Origin: Pontibacter diazotrophicus
GTDB taxonomy: Bacteria; Bacteroidota; Bacteroidia; Cytophagales; Hymenobacteraceae
Direction: 5' to 3'
Assembly (NCBI RefSeq): GCF_003367245.1
Contig: NZ_QRGR01000009.1
Coordinates: forward strand, 62,001-126,000
DNA: 64,000 bases
Shown here: positions 36,301 to 43,198 of the stretch, piece after piece
Position numbering within the stretch: position 1 is the stretch's first letter
Layout of the letters: every line of letters starts with the position of its first letter
Translations under genes and position numbers: made by a program
Notes under the pieces: model-generated
What the model saw: only the letters and a program-made list of their open reading frames with translations
What the model was told of the DNA's origin: nothing
Database searches by the model: none

Positions 36301-36730
36301 ACTGGTTTCCTTTGCTGGAACGCACGCTTTTCCGCACCTGGTCTGCCAGTATCTGGAACGACAACTGGTGGTAAGCATCGGCCAGGGCACTGAACAGGGC
36401 TGCATTCGGTCCATGTTTGTCCAGTTCCTGCAGAAAAGTAGCAATGGCATGCTCGAAGCGCCGGGCCAGCAGGTCCTCGAAACCAGCATAGGAGATCTTC
36501 CCGACAGCTGGCGTTTCTTTCGCCTCCATCAGGAAGAAACGGAAGCCAGCATATAAAAAGAGGATGGCTCTTACTTTCTCATACAGGTTAGGTGTGGTTT
36601 TCCGGAAAGCGTCCAGTTCGCGCATAGCCGCCAGCAGTTCCCTTACAGACAGCTTCTGGCTTATCTCAAAAAAGGAGCGGTTGCGTTCGGCGGCATCCGA
36701 AGAAGTAATGGTTTGAATAAAGATGTTCAT
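33395..36730 (-). CDS. FKP/GHMP-type sugar kinase fused to UDPGP-type nucleotidyltransferase
   Basis: Large cytoplasmic protein of 1111 residues from ATG 36730; the frame could start at 36820 (1141 residues), but the extra 30 look unconserved. Residues about 180-545 resemble the kinase module of L-fucokinase/FKP. It has VRMDLTHSGWSDIFFLGMDY (family: DFAGGWTDTPP), VINVSINL, DLADLFNFGNDYLSLVKAGV, PKGSRFAVSTNLL in place of the P-loop PxGSGLGTSS, then GGSGGGWQDSGGVWPGIKAI and the late LGGMSGGGMGMF. From about 735 on it resembles UDP-sugar pyrophosphorylases: LAAGVGSRWTKGAGVIKALN, IVATSYLTQAPIRKQLEKT, LETIMLHNIDTLGADVNPAA. The order is the reverse of Bacteroides FKP, and the nucleotidyltransferase family is different. 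It probably salvages a free sugar to an NDP-sugar, perhaps galacturonate or arabinose to the UDP form. The degenerate kinase loop leaves kinase activity open. Confidence 0.75.
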   Translation of the reverse strand: MNIFIQTITSSDAAERNRSFFEISQKLSVRELLAAMRELDAFRKTTPNLYEKVRAILFLYAGFRFFLMEAKETPAVGKISYAGFEDLLARRFEHAIATFLQELDKHGPNAALFSALADAYHQLSFQILADQVRKSVRSSKGNQWMFRVGHQEEHPIRIHPKLLERQDNSLFYPILHEHTSVRMDLTHSGWSDIFFLGMDYPEGARVINVSINLGVFGRDKDIRPPLHSYVRVIPEPVLRLTSIDLNTTKDIHDLADLFNFGNDYLSLVKAGVIASGLIPPSFEGTNQSLPEILARIVAPGMGIELVTKVNDIPKGSRFAVSTNLLGSIISLLMRATGQTQKLEGGLEESERRLVASRAILGEWIGGSGGGWQDSGGVWPGIKAIQGTFAQEGDPENGISRGTLLPRHRVLQGEEVHPEIADKIINSLVLMHGGMASNVGPILEMVTEKYLLRGEKEWAARQQTNQIFDNILGAIREGDIRKLGANTARNWEQPIKTIIPWASTYFTEQIIAKAKKAFGEDYYGFLMLGGMSGGGMGMFVNPERHEEYKTGVLDILRQTKNELSDSLPFAMEPVVYNWSINPKGTWATLHEGNESLMPEQYYAIHVSELVRKDPTTVSYIRRAEIDLFTTYCEKNNLAYPLLRTIVSNLFKVSDPSSQGNRSVENEKAEKIKRENGFDYIQHEDIREELQKGRIGLSRNRLAAETSIEDVRPEDIVHLEELSPTEKTGEEAIRAGKVAVMSLAAGVGSRWTKGAGVIKALNPFVEIEGEHRSFLEIHMAKTRKVAEKYDARIPHIVATSYLTQAPIRKQLEKTQNFGYDGSIYLSEGRSIGQRFVPMERDLRFMWEEMPQETLDENKQKVRDAVRQSMINWAKSKGEGTDYVDNIAAQRFSPLGHWYEVSNLLRNGTLAKLLEEQPQLETIMLHNIDTLGADVNPAALGYHLESENALTFEVVPRRIEDRGGGLASVNGYVRLLEGLAQPREEDELNLSYYNSMTTWIQIDPLLKLFGLTRADLQKGDEAQLAKAVRSVAQRIPTYVTIKDVKYRWGHGQEDIYPVAQIEKLWSDMSALADVKCGYIAVPRYRGQQMKDPAQLDSWVTDGSKAYVASLGTFA

Positions 36731-36843
36731 GTTGCTTTGGTCTCGCAGCACTATATGGCCCGCTGATGAAGGGTAGCAGCAGGCAGATTTATTTTTTGAT
36801 TCAGGTGCGGATGCTTTCATCAGTTGATTACAACCAGCTTTTC

Positions 36844-36881
36844 ACCCACCCCTACCCCTCCAGGGAGGGGTAGGGGTGGGT
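36844..36881. repeat. 18-bp-stem C/G-rich palindrome between galU-like gene and fusion gene
   Basis: 36844-36861 (ACCCACCCCTACCCCTCC) pairs perfectly with 36864-36881 around an AG loop. No T-run follows on the minus strand, so it is not a standard terminator. It looks like a dispersed intergenic palindrome and shares its CCCCTACCCC core with 32956-32971. Confidence 0.7.
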
Positions 36882-36912
36882 TATTTGATCCGCAGTTAAT
36901 TCTAAATAAAGC

Positions 36913-37863
36913 TTAACTAGACTTCCGGCTGTTAGCTTCAGCAAGCAAATCCACCATAGAAGTCAGTGTCTCGTCGTGCGCCTGCCCTGCCAGTCCCAGT
37001 GCAATCTGCGCCTGCAGCCAGCCAAGCTTTTTGCTCAGGTCGTAGCGGTTCCCTTTCACTTCCTGGGCAAGGTATTTATCCGTTTCGGCAAGTTCCTGCA
37101 GCGCTGGCGTGAGCAGAATGTTGCTGCCGTCGCGGGCGACGTGCTTCTCCAGTATATCGAAAACAACAGGCGTAAACACGTGCATCCCGAAAAAGCACAG
37201 GTAGTAACCTACACGTAGTCCGGGCGTCTGCAACTCCAGTTCCGCCACACTCAGAGAGGGTTTCTCTATAATTTTATCGATTTGGTAAACGCCTGCGTTG
37301 CCGGGCAACTGTTTACCGGTAAGCGTGCCGTAGCGGCCTATCTGGTGCTCGATGGTTGGGTTTACGGCCGACACCGAACAGTTCTCCTGTGAGGCAAGCT
37401 CTATCAGCTGCGCAGCACAACGTTTCTGAAGCAGGTTAGACACATACAGGTAATCACCTAAAAGCAGCAGGAAAGGCTCGTTGTTTACAAAATCGCGGGC
37501 GCAGTATACCGCATGCCCATACCCTAAAGGCTCCTCCTGCTCTGCAAACTGAATACGGCTCAGCAACTGGTCTATTTTTTCAGCTTCCTCTTTCGCCCAA
37601 TCCACACCTTTAAAAGACTTTACCAGGTTATCCCGCAAAGAAGCAAAGGCGCTGATGTAACGTTCCCCGTCGCCCGGAGCACAAATCACACAAAGCTCTT
37701 CAATACCACTGGAAAAGGCTTCTTCTGCAATAATTTGAATGACCGGTTTATGCAGCCCGTCGATATCAATAATCGGAAGCATGGCTTTCTGAATGGTATC
37801 GGCAACAGGGTATAACCTCTCGCCACGGGCAGCCGCGGTGATGACAGCTTTTTTGATTTTCAT
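36913..37863 (-). CDS. GalU-like UTP-sugar-1-phosphate uridylyltransferase
   Basis: 316-residue nucleotidyltransferase of the GalU type, making UDP-glucose or a related UDP-sugar from UTP and a sugar-1-phosphate. The N-terminal nucleotide loop reads AVITAAARGERLYPVADTIQKAMLPI in two blocks. It keeps the Arg and the Lys-x-Met-Leu-Pro, but AAARGER replaces the usual AAGLGTR. Further support: KPVIQIIAEEAFSSGIEELC, EPLGYGHAVYCARDFVNNEP, LLLGDYLYVSNL and IDKIIEKPSLSVAELE. It is upstream of and co-directional with the kinase/UDPGP fusion, 182 bp apart. Two uridylyltransferase-type enzymes in a row suggest a shared NDP-sugar branch. Confidence 0.85.
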   Translation of the reverse strand: MKIKKAVITAAARGERLYPVADTIQKAMLPIIDIDGLHKPVIQIIAEEAFSSGIEELCVICAPGDGERYISAFASLRDNLVKSFKGVDWAKEEAEKIDQLLSRIQFAEQEEPLGYGHAVYCARDFVNNEPFLLLLGDYLYVSNLLQKRCAAQLIELASQENCSVSAVNPTIEHQIGRYGTLTGKQLPGNAGVYQIDKIIEKPSLSVAELELQTPGLRVGYYLCFFGMHVFTPVVFDILEKHVARDGSNILLTPALQELAETDKYLAQEVKGNRYDLSKKLGWLQAQIALGLAGQAHDETLTSMVDLLAEANSRKSS

Positions 37864-38161
37864 GTTTTATAGGTGATGTTCCAGAACTTAAAGATATTCT
37901 TAATTTGGAGAAGAAGCGTACTCGAATGCACTGTTCCCTGAAAATTTAAATTGTTTACACAGCTCATACCATTGCAGCCACTTACCTGCCAGAATGATAC
38001 CTTCACAATTGTATTCTGCTACCACACCCATCTAAAACAGCGCAGTTTGCCAGATAGAGCCAATGAACGGACAGCTTCTAATATTGTTTCAAACCTATAC
38101 AAAGGAGCTCCTTGAGAATAAGGTTCTCAGATGACAAAGAAGGAATAAAAAAACAGAGGTT
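37864..38161. other. Gap between galM terminator and galU-like gene
   Basis: About 300 bp without a gene. It holds the presumed promoter of the minus-strand galU-like gene (37864-37960, AT-rich) and the T-rich tail of the galM terminator near 38145-38160. I see nothing else. Confidence 0.4.
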
Positions 38162-38206
38162 GCTACACAAAAAAGCCACCTATTACAGGTAGCCTTTTTG
38201 TGTAGC
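38162..38206 (-). terminator. Terminator after galM
   Basis: 38162-38181 pairs with 38187-38206 (GCTACACAAAAA.G.CACCT type, two imperfect positions) around a 5-base loop, 7 bp beyond the galM stop. On the minus strand a run of seven T lies 10 bases further on. Confidence 0.75.
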
Positions 38207-38212
38207 TTAATT

Positions 38213-39421
38213 TTATTCTCCGTTATCTCTTACAGAAAACTTGTAGACGGTTGTCGACTCGTAAGTCTCCCCCGGCTCCAGGGTAGTGGAGGGAAAGTCC
38301 GGCTGGTTGGGAGAGTCCGGGAAGTGCTGTGTCTCCAGGGCAAAGCCGTAGTGCTTTTTGTAGGTTTGGTTGCCGCTGCCGGTGATGGTGCCGTCCAGGA
38401 AGTTACCGGAGTAGAACTGAATGCCCGGCTCTGTGGTGAAGACCTCCATCACACGCCCGCTCGTGGGTTCATACACCGTGGCTGCCTTTGTGAGCTCTCC
38501 CTCCGCTCCGTTCAGCACGTAGTTGTGGTCGTAGCCGCCGCCCTCCACCTGGTTCACGCGCGCGCCTATTGTCTGCGGCTCCCGGAAGTCCATCACCGTG
38601 CCCTCCACATCGCGCAGCTCGCCAGTGGGAATAAGCGACTCATCCACCACCGTATACTTGTCTGCGTTGAGCGTCACCACGTGCTCCAGCGCGTCCTCTG
38701 CCTCGCCTGCCGCCAGGTTGAAATAGCTGTGGTTGGTCAGGTTCACCGGCGTGGCCTTGTCGGTGGTGGCCTGGTAATCGATGCGTATCTCGTTGTCGTC
38801 TGTGAGGGTGTAGGTGACGGTGCTGGTAAGCGTGCCGGGGTAGCCTTCCTCCCCGTCCGGGCTCACATACGTCAGCCTGAGTGCGTTCTGCCCCGGCAGG
38901 GGCTCTGCCTCCCACATTACCTTGTCAAAGCCCTTGTCGCCCCCGTGCAGGTGGTGCTCGCCGTTGTTGGTGGCCAGTTGGTACTCCTCTCCATTGAGTG
39001 TGAACCTGCCCTGGGCGATGCGGTTGCCGTAGCGCCCCACAATGGCCCCGAAGTAAGGGCCGCTCTTCACATATTCCGGGCTGTGGTAGCCGGCAAGGCT
39101 GTCGAAGCCCAGCACCACGTCTCCCAACTCACCCTCTCTGTCCGGGGTGAGCAGCGAGGTGATGGTGGCCCCGTAGTTGGTTATCTGCACCTGCATGCCC
39201 TGCGCGTTGGTGAGGGTGTAGAGGGTGGCTTCTTCTCCTTCAGGTGTTGTGCCGAAGGGCTCCTGTCTGATGTCCATTTCTTGCTGTTGGTCTGTTGTGG
39301 CTGTTATTTCTGTGTTGTCTTCTGTGGCTTCCTGGCCTGAGCAGCCCGCAAGGCTGCCGGCGCCGATGCTCCCCACTGCCGTCAGCAGCAGAAGACGCCT
39401 TCTGAATGATGTCTTTTTCAT
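38213..39421 (-). CDS. galM: Aldose 1-epimerase (mutarotase), lipoprotein
   Basis: Interconverts alpha and beta anomers of aldoses, here probably arabinose or galactose. 402 residues with a lipoprotein signal and Cys at about 27 (LAGC), then an acidic Gln/Glu linker, so the enzyme is exported and membrane-anchored. Family motifs: VQITNYGATITSLLTPDREG, VGRYGNRIAQGRFTLNGEEY, NNGEHHLHGGDKGFDK with the first catalytic-site His, VNLTNHSYFNLAAG with the second, and IQFYSGNFLDGT near the catalytic Glu. It faces away from the arabinose operon across a 450-bp gap. The bases around 38500-39400 are more GC-rich than the neighbours. Confidence 0.93.
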   Translation of the reverse strand: MKKTSFRRRLLLLTAVGSIGAGSLAGCSGQEATEDNTEITATTDQQQEMDIRQEPFGTTPEGEEATLYTLTNAQGMQVQITNYGATITSLLTPDREGELGDVVLGFDSLAGYHSPEYVKSGPYFGAIVGRYGNRIAQGRFTLNGEEYQLATNNGEHHLHGGDKGFDKVMWEAEPLPGQNALRLTYVSPDGEEGYPGTLTSTVTYTLTDDNEIRIDYQATTDKATPVNLTNHSYFNLAAGEAEDALEHVVTLNADKYTVVDESLIPTGELRDVEGTVMDFREPQTIGARVNQVEGGGYDHNYVLNGAEGELTKAATVYEPTSGRVMEVFTTEPGIQFYSGNFLDGTITGSGNQTYKKHYGFALETQHFPDSPNQPDFPSTTLEPGETYESTTVYKFSVRDNGE

Positions 39422-39872
39422 GTCAGTTTTTGGGTGTGTTGATTAAGTCGAATTTATAAAGTTATAAATAGATATTAAAAACCGGCCTTTGTTTTATACA
39501 TCTTTATATACTTTTCAATATTTACTGTAAAGCAGCGGCATCCTTAGCAGGCCTCCCGGCAAACCTGAAAAAGCAAACCAGCTTCACTTATTTTTATTGT
39601 AAGGCAAAGGCAGAAAGCTAGTTGGACTTCAACAAAGAGACACACAATTCCTAACTTAGCCAGCAAGACTTCTGTGCCCGGAGGAGAAAACCAGCCCGAA
39701 CAGGAATAGAACCCCGCAGCTGTATTCCATTAAGAGTCTTTTTCACACATGTTATCAGGAGAAGCAGCCGGTTACCGTTTTCATTTGTAAACTTTATAAC
39801 TATATTGTCATTAATTTCTTAAACACGAATTGTTGGTGCACACAAAGCATCATTTAGGCAAAAAGTTTATAC
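39422..39872. promoter_or_regulatory. Divergent gap between galM and araR
   Basis: 451 bp, no gene seen. AGTTATAA occurs on the galM side (39460-39467) and, inverted as TTATAACT, on the araR side (39794-39801), the same core found upstream of araB and pntAA. Near araR, GTAAACTTT (39788-39796) is mirrored by AAAGTTTATAC just before the start codon. These are candidate AraR-binding or promoter elements (inferred). Confidence 0.4.
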
Positions 39873-40583
39873 ATGATCAAATACTTAGGCCAGACGAGAC
39901 TATTGGTTGCCGTCGATTGTATCATTTTTGGGTTTGATGGTGAGCACTACAAGCTCTTACTTATACAGCGAGGCTTTGCGCCAGAAAAAAAGCACTGGAG
40001 TCTGATGGGTGGCTTTGTTCAGCCTAATGAGAGCCTGAAAAAAGCCGCCGACCGCATTCTGAAGCAGCTAACAGGCCTGGAAAATGTGTACATGGAGCAG
40101 CTGCATACCTTTGGAGAGCCTAACCGCGACCCGGTGGAACGAACTATTGCTGTTACCTACTTTGCTCTGGTAGATATACAGAAGTATGAAAAGCAGCTGA
40201 GCAAAGAGTATCATGCGGAGTGGTTCTCTTTAAATGAAATGCCTGAGCTTATCTTTGACCACGACGAGATGGTGGAAATGGCCAAAAACAGGCTCCGTTA
40301 TAAAGCAGCCCTGCACCCTATTCTGTTTGAGCTCCTGCCCGAGAAGTTTACTTTCCCGCAACTACAGGCACTTTATGAAGGGCTTTACGACACAAACTTT
40401 GACAAAAGAAACTTCAACCGTAAACTTTTGTCCACCGGATTATTTGTGAAGCAACAGGAAAAAGACAAAGAAAACTCTAAGAAAGGAGCCTACTATTATA
40501 AACTGGACCAGAACAAGTACGTGGACGATTTTCAAGCCTTCCTGAAGTTTATCCCTAACCCGGAGAAATTCCTGACTTCTTAA
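39873..40583 (+). CDS. araR: Nudix-related transcriptional regulator of arabinose use (AraR type)
   Basis: 236-residue regulator with an N-terminal Nudix-like sensor (about 8-150) and a C-terminal winged-helix DNA-binding part (FPQLQALYEGLYDTNFDKRN; LLSTGLFVKQQEK). The Nudix box is degenerate: GGFVQPNESLKKAADRILKQ with Lys-Gln where catalytic enzymes have Glu-Glu. It should therefore bind rather than hydrolyse its ligand, as known for NrtR/AraR proteins. An AraR of this type controls arabinose genes in Bacteroides, and here it lies 91 bp upstream of araB. L-arabinose is the expected effector. Confidence 0.86.
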   Translation: MIKYLGQTRLLVAVDCIIFGFDGEHYKLLLIQRGFAPEKKHWSLMGGFVQPNESLKKAADRILKQLTGLENVYMEQLHTFGEPNRDPVERTIAVTYFALVDIQKYEKQLSKEYHAEWFSLNEMPELIFDHDEMVEMAKNRLRYKAALHPILFELLPEKFTFPQLQALYEGLYDTNFDKRNFNRKLLSTGLFVKQQEKDKENSKKGAYYYKLDQNKYVDDFQAFLKFIPNPEKFLTS

Positions 40584-40635
40584 TAAAAGACCAGCTGATA
40601 GAATCACTTCGCAATTTTTTATTTCCAAATAATAA

Positions 40636-40666
40636 GTGTTAATTTGACACAGTTATAACTTAACAC
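40636..40666 (+). promoter_or_regulatory. Inverted-repeat operator candidate and leader element before araB (copy 2)
   Basis: GTGTTAA (40636-40642) is mirrored by TTAACAC (40660-40666). Inside are a second small repeat GTGT..ACAC (40636-40650) and the palindrome AGTTATAACT (40651-40660). The last 16 bases are identical to 29681-29696 before pntAA and end 8 bases before the GTG start. TAATTTG (40640-40646) resembles a Bacteroidota -7 box, so a regulator bound here would block the promoter. Confidence 0.5.
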
Positions 40667-40674
40667 CTGGCATC

Positions 40675-42408
40675 GTGAATAAAGACCAATATGTTATCGG
40701 GGTAGACTACGGCACTGACTCCGTACGCTCTGTACTCGTAAATGCCCTGAACGGGCAGGAAGTTTCCTCCTCTGTATATTATTATCCCCGCTGGAAAAAG
40801 GGGGATTACTGTATAGCTGAGAAGCAACAGTTCCGGCAGCACCCACTGGATTATGTGGAAGGACTGGAGCAGACAATTAAAGACTGCCTCGCCCAGGCCG
40901 GAGACAAAGTACCGGCCTCTGCCGTGAAGGGAATCTCTGTCGACACCACAGGCTCTACTCCTGTTGCCGTAGATAAAACGGGTACTCCCCTCGCGTTGCT
41001 ACCGGAATTTAAAAGCAACCCCAACGCCATGTTCGTCCTCTGGAAGGACCATACCTCCGTGAAGGAAGCGGAGCAAATCAATGAGCATGCCGCCAAATTC
41101 GACGCCAATTACCTGCAGTACGTGGGCGGTATCTATTCTTCAGAATGGTTCTGGGCAAAACTGCTGCACATTCTGCGCGTGGATGAGCAGGTGCGTGCTG
41201 CCTGCTACTCCTGGGTGGAGCACTGCGACTGGATGACCTTCCTGCTGATGGGCGGAAACGATGTGATGCAGATGAAGCGCAGCGTGTGTGCTGCCGGCCA
41301 CAAGGCCCTATGGGCAAAAGAGTTCGAAGGGCTACCGCCGGAGGAGTTCTTTTCTTCCCTGGACCCGCTGCTGCAAGGCTTCACCGACAGGCTTTTCAAA
41401 GATGCCTATCCTTCTGACCAGCCTGCCGGCAACTTGAGCCAAGAATGGGCAGACAAACTAGGGCTTTCTACAGACGTAGTGGTGGGCGTAGGAGCGTTTG
41501 ACGCGCATATGGGAGCCGTAGGCGGACAGATTGAGCCGTACTACCTCAGCAAAGTAATGGGCACCTCTACCTGCGACATGCTGGTGGCCCCTATAGAAGA
41601 AGTGGCAGACACATTAGTGCGCGGCATCTGCGGCCAGGTACCAGGTTCTGTTATCCCGGGCATGATGGGCCTCGAAGCAGGTCAATCTGCCTTCGGCGAC
41701 ACCTATGCCTGGTTTAGGAAGCTAATGCTATGGCCGGTGCAGAATCTTCTCTCCCAGTCTCAAATTATATCCCCTGAAACAGCCGAAGCACTTGTACAGG
41801 AAATATCTGATAAAATAATTCCTGAGCTAACCAGGCAGGCAGAGCAGTTGCCACTGACGGAAGAAAGCGAGTTCGCCATCGATTGGTTTAATGGGCGCCG
41901 CACCCCAGATGCCAACCAAGTGCTGAAAGGCGCTATTTTCGGTTTAGGCCTTGGAAGTGATGCACCGCGCGTGTTCAGAGCCCTGGTTGAGGCCACCTGC
42001 TTTGGCGCGAAAAGTATTGTAGACCGCTTTAAAGAGCAGGGAGTTCCTGTGAAAGGGCTGATTGGCATGGGCGGTGTGGCCCGTAAGTCGCCTTACATCA
42101 TGCAGATGATGGCCGACGTAATGGACATGCCGATTCGTATTCACCGTTCAGAACAGACCTGTGCCATTGGCGCCGCTATGTTTGCCGCCACCGCTGCCGG
42201 AATTCACCCGCGCGTGGAGGATGCCATGGCTGCCATGGGGCAGGGCTTTGATGCGGAGTATCATCCAAACCCGGAGCGCACAAAGATTTATGCGGAGCGC
42301 TACCTCCAGTACCAAGCCCACGGCGCCCTGGTGGAGCAGGAGACGGTGCCTGAGAAGCCAGCGCCAACCGATGTGCAGGAAAAAGTTGTAAGACAGAACC
42401 CATCTTAA
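40675..42408 (+). CDS. araB: Ribulokinase
   Basis: Phosphorylates L-ribulose to L-ribulose-5-phosphate. FGGY-family kinase of 577 residues with GTG start at 40675 (MNKDQYVIGVDYGTDSVRSV). Motifs: the N-terminal phosphate loop GVDYGTDSVRS, GISVDTTGSTPVAVDKTGTP, LWKDHTSVKEAEQI, VGVGAFDAHMGAVGG, FGLGLGSDAPRVFRALVEAT and the C-terminal GMGGVARKSPYIMQMMADVM. It is the first enzyme gene of the arabinose operon and ends 3 bp before araD. The last ~25 residues are a Pro/Glu-rich tail. Confidence 0.95.
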   Translation: MNKDQYVIGVDYGTDSVRSVLVNALNGQEVSSSVYYYPRWKKGDYCIAEKQQFRQHPLDYVEGLEQTIKDCLAQAGDKVPASAVKGISVDTTGSTPVAVDKTGTPLALLPEFKSNPNAMFVLWKDHTSVKEAEQINEHAAKFDANYLQYVGGIYSSEWFWAKLLHILRVDEQVRAACYSWVEHCDWMTFLLMGGNDVMQMKRSVCAAGHKALWAKEFEGLPPEEFFSSLDPLLQGFTDRLFKDAYPSDQPAGNLSQEWADKLGLSTDVVVGVGAFDAHMGAVGGQIEPYYLSKVMGTSTCDMLVAPIEEVADTLVRGICGQVPGSVIPGMMGLEAGQSAFGDTYAWFRKLMLWPVQNLLSQSQIISPETAEALVQEISDKIIPELTRQAEQLPLTEESEFAIDWFNGRRTPDANQVLKGAIFGLGLGSDAPRVFRALVEATCFGAKSIVDRFKEQGVPVKGLIGMGGVARKSPYIMQMMADVMDMPIRIHRSEQTCAIGAAMFAATAAGIHPRVEDAMAAMGQGFDAEYHPNPERTKIYAERYLQYQAHGALVEQETVPEKPAPTDVQEKVVRQNPS

Positions 42409-42411
42409 GTT

Positions 42412-43110
42412 ATGAGCAAGTACAGACATATACAGGAAGAAGCGTACGAGGCCAACATGCAGCTGCCGAAGCTGGGGCTCGTGCTCTTTACCTTCGGAAA
42501 CGTAAGCGCAGCAGACAGAGAACTGGGCGTATTCGCCATCAAACCAAGCGGCGTCCCTTACGAGGACCTTACCGTAGACAGCATGGTGATAGTAGACTTT
42601 GACGGCAATACCGTGGAGGGAAACCTACGCCCTTCTTCAGACACCAAAACACACGCGGTGCTTTACAAGCACTGGGATAAAATAGGCGGTATTGTGCATA
42701 CCCACTCCACCTATGCCACTTCCTGGGCACAGGCGCAGCGCGATATCCCGATTTACGGTACCACGCACGCCGACCATAACACAGTAGACATCCCCTGCGC
42801 CCCGCCCATGAGCGACGAGATGATACAGGGCAACTATGAGTATGAAACAGGTTTCCAGATAATGGATTACCTGAAGGAGAAGGGGATGAGTTACGAAGAG
42901 GTGGAAATGGTGCTGGTAGGGAACCATGCGCCCTTTACCTGGGGTAAAACGGCCAAAAAGGCAGTGTATAACAGTGCGGTACTGGAAGAGGTGGCCCGTA
43001 TGGCTTACCTGACGGAGCAAATCCGGGGGGATGTACCGCGCCTACAGGATTCGCTCATTAAAAAGCACTTTGAGCGGAAGCACGGGCCAGACTCCTATTA
43101 TGGCCAATAG
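42412..43110 (+). CDS. araD: L-ribulose-5-phosphate 4-epimerase
   Basis: Converts L-ribulose-5-phosphate to D-xylulose-5-phosphate for the pentose phosphate pathway. Class II aldolase/adducin-family protein of 232 residues. The zinc ligands are in GGIVHTHSTYATSWAQAQRD (His-x-His) and late in VLVGNHAPFTWGK (His). TFGNVSAADRELGVFAIKPS, GTTHADHNTVDIPCAPPM and the Tyr/Asp-rich C-terminus match AraD. It lies 3 bp after araB. A fuculose-type aldolase is unlikely given the context. Confidence 0.95.
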   Translation: MSKYRHIQEEAYEANMQLPKLGLVLFTFGNVSAADRELGVFAIKPSGVPYEDLTVDSMVIVDFDGNTVEGNLRPSSDTKTHAVLYKHWDKIGGIVHTHSTYATSWAQAQRDIPIYGTTHADHNTVDIPCAPPMSDEMIQGNYEYETGFQIMDYLKEKGMSYEEVEMVLVGNHAPFTWGKTAKKAVYNSAVLEEVARMAYLTEQIRGDVPRLQDSLIKKHFERKHGPDSYYGQ

Positions 43111-43198
43111 AAGGTTTCTTCCATAATATATAGCATAAGTATATTCCTGAAAAATATAATTCCATTATATTGAGGGCTCTAAACTAAACCATCATTAA

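Noticed and set aside
33395..36730. Calling the fusion protein FKP (fucokinase/GDP-fucose pyrophosphorylase)
   Set aside because: The domain order is reversed and the nucleotidyltransferase half is UDPGP-like, not fucose-1-phosphate guanylyltransferase-like.
38640..38915. GC-rich minus-strand frame inside galM
   Set aside because: It is an out-of-frame shadow of galM; its Gly/Arg-rich composition comes from the GC-rich coding strand.
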